From contig CALLQH010000315.1 of assembly GCA_938014945.1 (NCBI GenBank), positions 1 through 12,422 on the forward strand: a stretch of DNA of 12,422 nucleotides. The letters run 5' to 3'. The stretch is from an uncultured bacterium (GTDB taxonomy: Bacteria > Pseudomonadota > Alphaproteobacteria > SP197). Of the stretch, positions 7,532 to 12,422 are shown piece by piece. The notes below the pieces were generated by a model. The model searched no databases and was not told where the DNA came from. It saw only the letters and a program-made list of their open reading frames with translations. The position numbers and the translations under genes were made by a program. Numbering within the stretch: position 1 is the stretch's first letter; every line of letters begins with the position of its first letter.

Positions 7532-8494
7532 ATGCGCCTGCTTCGACTGGTCCCCGCGACCCCGCACATCCCCTTCATGCGCTGGCACAAGCTGGCGCTG
7601 GGGCTTTCCTGCCTTTCGCTCCTGGGCTCCATCGTCGCGTTCGCGGTGCTGGGCATCAACTTCGGCATCGACTTCAAGGGCGGCACCCTGATCGAGGTGC
7701 GCACTGCCCAGACGGCCGACCTTCCAACGATGCGCAACAACCTCAACGGCCTGGGCCTGGGCGACGTATCGCTCCAGGAATTCGGCGCAGATGACGATGT
7801 GCTGATCCGCGTGCCGCTGCAGAGCGGCGAGGGCGAAGATATTCAGCAGGCTGCGGTCGTGAAGGTGCAGGAGGCTCTGGACGAAGCCTTCCCCGGCATC
7901 GAATACCGCCGTGTCGAGTTCGTCGGACCGCAGGTTTCAGGCGAGCTGATCGAAAAGGGCGTGATCGCCGTGGTCGTCGCCGTGGTCTTCATGATGGCCT
8001 ACGTCTGGCTGCGCTTCGAATGGCAGTTCGGGGTCGGCGCCGTGCTGGCGCTGATCCACGACGTGGTCGCCACGATCGGCCTGTTCTGCCTGACACAGAT
8101 CGACTTCGATCTGCCCGTGGTGGCTGCATTGCTGACCATCGTGGGCTACTCGATGAACGACACTGTGGTCGTCTATGACCGCATTCGCGAGAACCTGCGC
8201 AAGTACAAGCAGGAGAGCATGGCGGCCGTGGTCGATCGCTCGCTCAACGAGACGCTCTCGCGCACGGTCAACACTGCCCTGACGACGCTCCTGGCGCTCT
8301 TCGCGCTCTACATTTTCGGCGGCGAAGTGATCGCGCCCTTCGTGCTGGCGATGATCTGGGGTGTAGTGGTCGGCACCTATTCCTCTGTCTTCATCGGCGC
8401 GCCGTTCCTGCTTTACCTGCGCCCGGTGCGGCGTACCGAGAGCGGTGACGAAAAGGCCGACGGGGAAGCCGATCCCGGAACCGTGCAGCGCTAG
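7532..8494 (+). CDS. secF: Protein translocase subunit SecF
   Basis: SecF is the partner of SecD in the proton-driven export accessory complex of the inner membrane. The protein is 320 residues with six predicted helices: one near 22-41, then five between about 140 and 297. The first periplasmic signature GINFGIDFKGGT is at 41-52, followed by the P4 domain (about 55-138), shorter than P1 of SecD. VGYSMNDTVVVYDRIREN (204-221) carries Asp210, matching E. coli Asp213 of the proton path. LNETLSRTVNTALTTLLAL (238-256) is the next conserved helix. A charged cytoplasmic tail of about 23 residues ends the protein. The start is fixed by the Shine-Dalgarno at 7518-7524. An Mth938-domain gene begins 2 bases after the stop. 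Confidence 0.97.
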   Translation: MRLLRLVPATPHIPFMRWHKLALGLSCLSLLGSIVAFAVLGINFGIDFKGGTLIEVRTAQTADLPTMRNNLNGLGLGDVSLQEFGADDDVLIRVPLQSGEGEDIQQAAVVKVQEALDEAFPGIEYRRVEFVGPQVSGELIEKGVIAVVVAVVFMMAYVWLRFEWQFGVGAVLALIHDVVATIGLFCLTQIDFDLPVVAALLTIVGYSMNDTVVVYDRIRENLRKYKQESMAAVVDRSLNETLSRTVNTALTTLLALFALYIFGGEVIAPFVLAMIWGVVVGTYSSVFIGAPFLLYLRPVRRTESGDEKADGEADPGTVQR

Positions 8495-8496
8495 GG

Positions 8497-8868
8497 ATGG
8501 CTTCCGCCAGCGAACCGCGCCAGCGCAAGGTCATCAACGGCTACGGTGACGGCGGCTTCCGGATCGCCGGGGAGCGCGTCGAAGGCTCCGTCATCGTTTT
8601 TCCGCAGCGCTTCCTGACGTGGTCCGCTACCGATACCGCGAAACTCACCGCCGATGACCTGTCACCCCTGATCGATGCGGCAGGCGAGATCGACATCCTG
8701 TTGTTGGGCTGCGGTTCCGGCCCGCCGGTGTTCGATGAAGGTCTGCGGGATCTGTTGCGCCAGCACCGCATTTCGGTGGACGCGATGGACACAGGCGCAG
8801 CCTGCCGCACCTACAACATCCTGCTGACCGAGAGCCGCGCGATTGCGGCAGCCCTTATCGCGGTCTGA
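8497..8868 (+). CDS. Mth938-like domain protein (NDUFAF3 / DUF498 family)
   Basis: The protein is 123 residues and soluble, with no signal peptide or membrane helix. Family features are the start INGYGDGGFRIAGERVEGSV (13-32), a hydrophobic strand IDILLLGCGSGPP (65-77), and the end VDAMDTGAACRTYNILLTE (94-112). These are hallmarks of the Mth938 fold. In mitochondria the relative NDUFAF3 (also C3orf60) helps assemble respiratory complex I; the bacterial role is not settled. The ATG lies 2 bases after the secF stop, and the only purine run (TAGGG, 8492-8496) is too close to serve as a Shine-Dalgarno, so translational coupling to secF is likely. This neighbourhood (yajC-secD-secF-Mth938) recurs in alphaproteobacteria and suggests a role at the membrane insertion site. 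The gene converges on the next one with a 15-base gap. Confidence 0.9.
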   Translation: MASASEPRQRKVINGYGDGGFRIAGERVEGSVIVFPQRFLTWSATDTAKLTADDLSPLIDAAGEIDILLLGCGSGPPVFDEGLRDLLRQHRISVDAMDTGAACRTYNILLTESRAIAAALIAV

Positions 8869-8883
8869 TCCGGGCCGTCCTAC

Positions 8884-9258
8884 CTACTGGACGATGTCCC
8901 AGGTGCCGTCGGGCTGGCGGCAGGCGGTGCCGTAGATCGTCTCGCTCTCGCCGCCGATGGTCACCAGCTTGGTATATTCCTGGCAGACCGGCGTCGTACC
9001 GGTCGTCGTCTCGTGAGCGACGGTCGTGGGTTCCGGGGCCGGTTCGGGCGCCGGGTCGCTCTGGTTTTCTTCGTAGAGATAGCCGGCAGCGTGGGTCTCG
9101 TAGCCCAGCGTCTGCTCCTTGAAGTGGGCCGAAAGCAGAATGCCGCCCGCGATGCCGGCAAACAGGATCACGGCCATCGCAATGGCCATGCGCAGCTTGT
9201 CGCTGTTGCTGCGATCGGCGTTACCGGGGTGGTATTCTTGGGTATGAAGGCTTGTCAT
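8884..9258 (-). CDS. Single-span membrane protein with a surface-antigen-like C-terminal motif
   Basis: The protein is 124 residues. A polar N-terminus (1-20) is followed by one hydrophobic helix at about 24-44 (MAIAMAVILFAGIAGGILL), then a polar, Pro/Glu-rich linker (65-90). The last 33 residues hold CQEYTKLVTIGG (92-103) and YGTACRQPDGTWDIV (109-123). This Cys...YGTACRQPDGxW end resembles the C-terminus of the 17-kDa-antigen / RT0821-type surface proteins of alphaproteobacteria, recognised from memory. Cys92 and Cys113 could form a disulfide if the tail is periplasmic, as the basic residues before the helix (KLR, 21-23) suggest. The reading frame is open back to 9348, but GGAG at 9265-9268 is 6 bases before the ATG at 9258 and fixes that start. 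The gene lies 122 bases downstream of the kinase gene on the same strand. Function unknown. Confidence 0.78.
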   Translation of the reverse strand: MTSLHTQEYHPGNADRSNSDKLRMAIAMAVILFAGIAGGILLSAHFKEQTLGYETHAAGYLYEENQSDPAPEPAPEPTTVAHETTTGTTPVCQEYTKLVTIGGESETIYGTACRQPDGTWDIVQ

Positions 9259-9264
9259 TGCTCT

Positions 9265-9268
9265 CTCC
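9265..9268 (-). promoter_or_regulatory. Shine-Dalgarno that sets the start of the small membrane protein gene
   Basis: On the minus strand GGAGAGAG covers 9268-9261; its GGAG core ends 6 bases before the ATG at 9258. This rejects the in-frame upstream start at 9348, whose extra 30 residues are Cys/Arg-rich and unlike a real N-terminus. Confidence 0.65.
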
Positions 9269-9336
9269 GCGCCAATACGGGCAACGCAGTACCCGCAGCA
9301 AAGATGTAGACGCAGGGCTGCGCCATGGCGGGGTGC

Positions 9337-9356
9337 AAGTTGTGACAAAGCTGTGA
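9337..9356 (-). repeat. 11-bp-phased direct repeat, possible OmpR-type operator
   Basis: AAGTTGTGA (9337-9345) and AAGCTGTGA (9348-9356) match at 8 of 9 bases and are offset by exactly 11 bp, one helical turn. On the minus strand they read TCACAGCTT then TCACAACTT. OmpR/PhoB-family regulators typically bind such head-to-tail half-sites. The pair lies 25 bases past the kinase stop codon and 79-98 bases upstream of the small membrane protein gene. TTGTCA (9348-9343) inside the repeat could be a -35 box, but no good -10 follows at 17 bases. That this is a binding site is inference. Confidence 0.35.
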
Positions 9357-9380
9357 TTCACGCGCCCGACGGCGCCGGGC

Positions 9381-10871
9381 TCAGGCCGGGGCAGTGTCCA
9401 TGGCCGGAAGGCGCACGATCATGCGCAGCCCGCCTTCGGCCCGGTTTGCCGCGGTGATCGTGCCGCCGTGGACGCCGATGTGACGGCGGCAGATCCAAAG
9501 CCCGATGCCGAAGTTGCCGGGGCCGTCGTTTTCCGCGCGCTCCGGCCGGATCGAGACATGGCGCTCGAAGATGCGCTCCAGCATGTCCTGCGCCACGCCC
9601 GGACCCTGGTCGTCCAGGATGACCTCGATCCAGGCGCCGTCGCGCGCCGCGGCAAGATGCAGCTTTGTGCCTGCGGGCGCGAAGCTGACGGCATTGTCGA
9701 GCAGGTTCTCGAACACGGTTTCCAGCAGGTCGACGTCGCCCGAAACCTGCAGGCCGGGTGCGATGTCGTCGGTCAGGGAGATGCCCTTGTCGCGTGTCGT
9801 GGTGCGGTAGTCCTCGGCCAGGGTTTCGAGGAGATCGGAGAGTTCCACCGGGCGGCGCTGCGGGGCGAGGGCGTCCGCGGCTGCCTGGTCGAGGCGTCGG
9901 ATCGACTGGACGAGCTCGCTCAGCCGGTCGGTGGCGCGCAGGACGATGCCCAGGGTCTCGCGGGTTTCGGTCCGTTCGGCTTCGGCCTGCAGGCTTTCGG
10001 CGGCATGGCGGATGGTGGCGACCGGGGTCTTCAGGGCGTGCGCGTTGTCCTCGGCGGCACCACGCAGCTCCTCGGCGGTCCGGCGCATGGCCGCAACCAG
10101 CGCATCGAACTCCCGGGCCAGTTCGGAAAACTGGGGCATCTGCGGACCGTCGTCGAAGCGCGCCTGGGCGTCGCCCTCGCGCATGCTGCGCGCAGCGCGG
10201 CGCATGCGCGCCAGGCCCAGCAGAACGCTGGCGACCAGGGCCGCAGCGGCTACCACCAGGGTGATGTAGAGGGCCATGGCGGCATGGACCTGCGGCGAAT
10301 CCCAGGTGTCGCGAACCGCCGCGGCACCGTATTCCGCGGCATTGTGCGAGAGCAGCAGCACCCAGCAGGCACTTTCGGAGCGATAGGGCACGATCGAGGT
10401 GATCAGCTCAGGCGCGCCTTCTTCCGACTGATAGTCGGTGGTACGGGGCGATCCGGCCTGACAGGTGCCTTCCAGTTCGGAAAGCACGCCCAGCGCGACG
10501 ATCTCGCGCTGCTCGGTCTCCATCTGCCAGGCCTTAAGGCGGGCATTGGTGGCGACATAGAAGAATCCGGTCGAGGCGCTGTCCAGGGGGCGGACAAAGA
10601 CGCGGATCCTGGCGATTTCAGGATCGATCCGGGCAACCGCCAGGGCAAGATCGGGCAGCACGGCATCGACCGGCTGCTCCAGCAGCGGTGTCATGGTGCG
10701 CATCACCAGAGCGCCCTGGTGATGGATGCTACGCAGCAGCAGTTCTCGCTGGCTGTCGTCGGACTGGCGGAATTGATCGAAGATCATGGCCGGCACCACG
10801 ATGGTCACCGCCAGGAGCAGGGCGAGCGGTCCCCAGGTCGCGGCACCAATCCGAGAGAGGCGCTTGGTCAC
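9381..10871 (-). CDS. Membrane sensor histidine kinase with PhoQ-like H box
   Basis: The protein is 496 residues. A first helix at about 12-31 and a second at about 196-219 enclose a periplasmic domain of some 164 residues with two cysteines (Cys137, Cys169) that could pair. A HAMP-like linker follows (220-270). The dimerisation/phosphotransfer helix has AHALKTPVATI with His278. The ATPase domain shows the N box ENLLDNA (388-394), G1 DDQGPGV (420-426), F box ERIFERHVSI (432-441) and G2 GIGLWI (455-460). Position +1 after the His is Ala rather than the acidic residue of most HisKA kinases; E. coli PhoQ is similar (HSLKTP). The start is GTG at 10871, which overlaps the regulator's stop codon (GTGA), so the pair is translationally coupled. 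The signal is unknown; the periplasmic domain and the co-transcribed lipoprotein suggest an envelope signal. Confidence 0.93.
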   Translation of the reverse strand: MTKRLSRIGAATWGPLALLLAVTIVVPAMIFDQFRQSDDSQRELLLRSIHHQGALVMRTMTPLLEQPVDAVLPDLALAVARIDPEIARIRVFVRPLDSASTGFFYVATNARLKAWQMETEQREIVALGVLSELEGTCQAGSPRTTDYQSEEGAPELITSIVPYRSESACWVLLLSHNAAEYGAAAVRDTWDSPQVHAAMALYITLVVAAAALVASVLLGLARMRRAARSMREGDAQARFDDGPQMPQFSELAREFDALVAAMRRTAEELRGAAEDNAHALKTPVATIRHAAESLQAEAERTETRETLGIVLRATDRLSELVQSIRRLDQAAADALAPQRRPVELSDLLETLAEDYRTTTRDKGISLTDDIAPGLQVSGDVDLLETVFENLLDNAVSFAPAGTKLHLAAARDGAWIEVILDDQGPGVAQDMLERIFERHVSIRPERAENDGPGNFGIGLWICRRHIGVHGGTITAANRAEGGLRMIVRLPAMDTAPA

Positions 10872-11620
10872 GGTTTTCCGGGCGAGCGCCAGCGATACCC
10901 GAAGCCGGGGTAGTTCTCGATGGCGGAGAAGCCGGAATCGAGCGTTTCGAACTTCCGGCGGATGCGCTTGATGAAACCGCGCACGTTGCTGCGGTAACCG
11001 TCGGAGCCGGATCCGGACTGAAAGCCGGAGCCGTGCACAAGATCGTAGAGTTCCCTGTAGGTCACATCGCGGCCGGCGCGCTGGGCCATCATGGCGACCA
11101 TGTCGAATTCCGTCAGGGTGAGGTCGATCTCCTGACCCCGCCAGCGGGCCCGGCGCGCCGTGAGATCGAGGACAAGGTCACCGATGGTGGCGAGGTCGTC
11201 CGCGCCTTGGCCGCCCGCCTGTGGTGCCTCCGAGGTCCGCGTCGCGGCGACCCGCAGCCGGTGGGCGAGGATGGTGACGCTGCGCTCCTTGTCGACGAAG
11301 TCGACGGCGCCGAAACCCAGCGCAGCTTCCTCGTACACCTGGTCGGAAAGGCTGGTCAGCATCACGGCCGGGGTCATCACCCCTGCCGCACGAAGCCTTT
11401 CGAGAACCTGCGGCCCCTCCATCTCCGGCATACGCCAGTCGAGGACGATCACGTCGCAGGTGCTCCGCTCGGATTCGCCGGCCAGGGCGGCCAGGGCAGG
11501 GGCGCCGCCGTCGAAGGCTTCCACCTCGAAACCCTCGCGGCGCAGCCCGGCGGCAATGGCATCGCGAAACAGGCGGTCATCGTCGACCAGCACGACGCGG
11601 ATCGGGCTGTCGGCGCTCAT
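10868..11620 (-). CDS. OmpR-type response regulator (ChvI-like winged helix)
   Basis: The protein is 250 residues and cytosolic. The receiver domain (about 6-125) has the acidic cluster VDDD (12-15), phosphoacceptor Asp61 in IVLDWRMPEMEG, switch Thr89 in MLTS and Lys111 in VDFVDK. The residue after the Lys is Glu, not the usual Pro. An Ala/Gly-rich linker (126-143) leads to a winged-helix DNA-binding domain (145-246), with LTLTEFDMVAMMA at 167-179, the recognition-helix region SDGYRSNVRGFIKRIRRKF (206-224) and the wing NYPGFGYRW (236-244). Overall it resembles the ChvI-like branch in alphaproteobacteria, though I cannot assign an ortholog. The ATG at 11620 overlaps the lipoprotein stop (ATGA) and the stop overlaps the kinase GTG start, so lipoprotein, regulator and kinase form one tightly coupled unit. 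Confidence 0.93.
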   Translation of the reverse strand: MSADSPIRVVLVDDDRLFRDAIAAGLRREGFEVEAFDGGAPALAALAGESERSTCDVIVLDWRMPEMEGPQVLERLRAAGVMTPAVMLTSLSDQVYEEAALGFGAVDFVDKERSVTILAHRLRVAATRTSEAPQAGGQGADDLATIGDLVLDLTARRARWRGQEIDLTLTEFDMVAMMAQRAGRDVTYRELYDLVHGSGFQSGSGSDGYRSNVRGFIKRIRRKFETLDSGFSAIENYPGFGYRWRSPGKP

Positions 11621-12033
11621 TGCCGGACCATGTCGGCTGCGCAGCCGTCTGGCTGATCGGTCTCGTAGGAGAGCACGGTGCGGTGGCTGGTTTCGAGATC
11701 GGGATAGAGCAGCAGGCCGAAACGGCAGGCCGAAGCCTCGTAGATCCAGACCACGGCCGGGGCGCGGTCCTCCCGCATATCCGGCTGTCCGATCAGTGCC
11801 GCCACCATGTCATCCTCAAGGCCGACCAGCTTGTCCAGGGGAATAGCAGGCACCGGTGGCTTCTCGGCGGGCAGGGGTGGGGGCGTCTCGGGCTCGGCAG
11901 GCTGCGGGACGGACGCCGTTGCCGGTTCCTCCGTCGCTGCCGCAGGTTCCGCGGGCGCAACGGGTGCCTCCGGCGTGGTGCAGGCTGCGCAAATCGCGAG
12001 GATGAGAGGTGCTAAAACGTGCCGCATGGCCAT
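11617..12033 (-). CDS. Small Pro/Ala-rich lipoprotein, first gene of the two-component operon
   Basis: From the ATG at 12033 the protein has 138 residues (136 from the ATG at 12027). MAMRHVLAPLILAICAAC is a signal peptide with a lipobox-like CAAC at Cys18; Cys15 offers a second choice (LAIC), and neither is ideal. Residues 20-63 are a Pro/Ala/Glu linker, a common spacer from a membrane anchor. The C-terminal part (65-138) is a small folded domain with LVGLEDDMVAALIGQPD (69-85), VVWIYEASACRFGLLLYPD (94-112) and a second Cys at 131. I recall similar unnamed lipoproteins in Rhodospirillales, with a WxY...C...LYPD core and a C-terminal Cys; Cys103 and Cys131 may form a disulfide. No known function. 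It overlaps the regulator gene and is probably co-expressed, so an accessory sensor role is possible. No Shine-Dalgarno is visible, and a terminator ends just upstream. Confidence 0.75.
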   Translation of the reverse strand: MAMRHVLAPLILAICAACTTPEAPVAPAEPAAATEEPATASVPQPAEPETPPPLPAEKPPVPAIPLDKLVGLEDDMVAALIGQPDMREDRAPAVVWIYEASACRFGLLLYPDLETSHRTVLSYETDQPDGCAADMVRQ

Positions 12034-12036
12034 CAC

Positions 12037-12070
12037 AAACAAGAAAGGGACAGGGATGTCTCCCTGCCCC
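12037..12070 (-). terminator. Rho-independent terminator after the PuuD-like gene
   Basis: On the minus strand GGGGCAGGG (12070-12062) pairs with CCCTGTCCC (12055-12047) in a 9-bp stem with one G-T wobble and a 6-base loop (AGACAT). It is followed by the T-rich TTTCTTGTTT (12046-12037). It lies 24 bases after the stop codon of the upstream gene and ends only 3 bases before the ATG at 12033. It is the best intrinsic terminator in the window. Confidence 0.75.
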
Positions 12071-12094
12071 TCCCATGCCGAAGACGTCCTTGGA

Positions 12095-12422
12095 TCAGAG
12101 GTACCAGAGGTTCTGGCCCGAGACCATGCAGAACAGCATGGGGAGCGAGAGCATGGTGTTGGTCCGCGAGAAGAGCATGGCCGTGCGTGCCGATTTCGCC
12201 TTGCTTGCGGCGTCGGCCTCGACGATGCCAAGTGCGCGCTTCTGGTTGGGCCAGATCACGAACCAGACGTTGAACCACATGATGGCGCCCAGCCACATGC
12301 CGATGCCGATGGCAGTGGACGTACCGTTGTCGGTGATGCCCAGGGCAATGGCGTCGTGGATGTAACCGTTCAGACCGGCCAGGATGAGGCCGGTGATGAT
12401 GGTCGCCATGGCACTCCAGCGG
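12095..12422 (-). CDS. PuuD-type (Urate_ox_N) membrane protein, C-terminal part only
   Basis: The frame is open to the window edge, so the 108 residues seen are the C-terminal part; the ATG at 12409 is probably internal, since RWSAMATIITGLIL looks like a helix of the family. Visible features are one helix near the start, a polar loop with GYIHDAIALGITDNG, a second helix with the hallmark MWFNVWFVIWPNQKRALG, and the conserved ending FSRTNTMLSLPMLFCMVSG. These match the membrane domain of PuuD, the cytochrome-linked urate hydroxylase described in Agrobacterium. The protein stops right after this domain, with no C-terminal cytochrome c domain and no CxxCH, so urate oxidation cannot be assumed. 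Many short homologs carry the name urate hydroxylase without proof. A strong terminator follows, separating it from the lipoprotein operon. Confidence 0.82.
   Translation of the reverse strand, partial: RWSAMATIITGLILAGLNGYIHDAIALGITDNGTSTAIGIGMWLGAIMWFNVWFVIWPNQKRALGIVEADAASKAKSARTAMLFSRTNTMLSLPMLFCMVSGQNLWYL

Noticed and set aside
5606..7588. 660-residue open frame on the minus strand across yajC and secD
   Set aside because: It is antisense to two certain genes, its translation is His/Asp/Gln/Arg-rich low complexity typical of shadow frames in GC-rich DNA, and it has no recognisable motif.
9259..9348. Longer N-terminus for the small membrane protein
   Set aside because: The upstream residues are Cys/Arg-rich without a signal; GGAG 6 bases before 9258 supports the shorter protein.
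9364..9380. Hairpin GCCCG...CGGGC after the kinase stop as a terminator
   Set aside because: The stem is only 5 bp and no T-run follows on the minus strand; not supportable as an intrinsic terminator.
9468..10913. 481-residue plus-strand open frame opposite the kinase gene
   Set aside because: It is the complement of a kinase gene with all its signature boxes; the frame is Gly/His/Gln-rich with no domain and no start signal.
12034..12231. Longer N-terminus for the lipoprotein gene
   Set aside because: The extension overlaps the PuuD-like coding end and the terminator and puts about 66 Arg/Ser-rich residues before an obvious signal peptide.
1..12422. CRISPR array, tRNA/rRNA, insertion sequence, prophage or defence genes
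   Set aside because: By reading both strands I saw no spaced repeats, no cloverleaf-like or rRNA-like stretch, no transposase or integrase motifs, and no island-like composition break.

Overview
The window is GC-rich (roughly two thirds G+C by eye) and tightly packed. Its gene order is typical of Alphaproteobacteria, perhaps a Rhodospirillales-like lineage: the end of tatC, then serS-surE-pcm and a LysM/LytM lipoprotein, then yajC-secD-secF followed by an Mth938-domain gene. Codon use looks uniform. I see no insertion sequence, phage gene, tRNA, rRNA or CRISPR array. Most of the window is core-genome housekeeping DNA.

Left block, plus strand (1-4616): the 3' part of tatC (Tat translocase), an 82-base gap with a possible promoter, then serS (seryl-tRNA synthetase), surE (nucleotidase) and pcm (protein L-isoaspartyl methyltransferase). 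serS, surE and pcm are joined by ATGA stop/start overlaps. After 70 bases comes a lipoprotein with two LysM domains and a LytM/M23 domain whose metal-site residues are degraded, which points to an amidase activator rather than an enzyme. This matches the surE-pcm-nlpD order known from gammaproteobacteria.

Middle block: a DUF815-type AAA ATPase gene lies on the minus strand (4620-5477), converging on the lipoprotein gene with only 3 bases between. It is divergent from yajC-secD-secF (5597-8494), which has a well-spaced sigma70-like promoter. An Mth938-domain gene follows secF by 2 bases and completes that operon. It is related to the mitochondrial complex I assembly factor NDUFAF3.

Right block, minus strand (8884-12422), read right to left: the 3' part of a PuuD-type (Urate_ox_N) membrane protein ending without a cytochrome c domain; a strong intrinsic terminator; a small proline-rich lipoprotein overlapping an OmpR-type response regulator; that regulator overlapping a membrane histidine kinase with a PhoQ-like H box; and a single-span membrane protein with a surface-antigen-like C-terminus. 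An 11-bp-phased direct repeat between the kinase and the last gene could be a binding site for the regulator. This envelope-facing lipoprotein/regulator/kinase set is the least described part of the window and the best candidate for new biology, but nothing here is a clearly exotic system.
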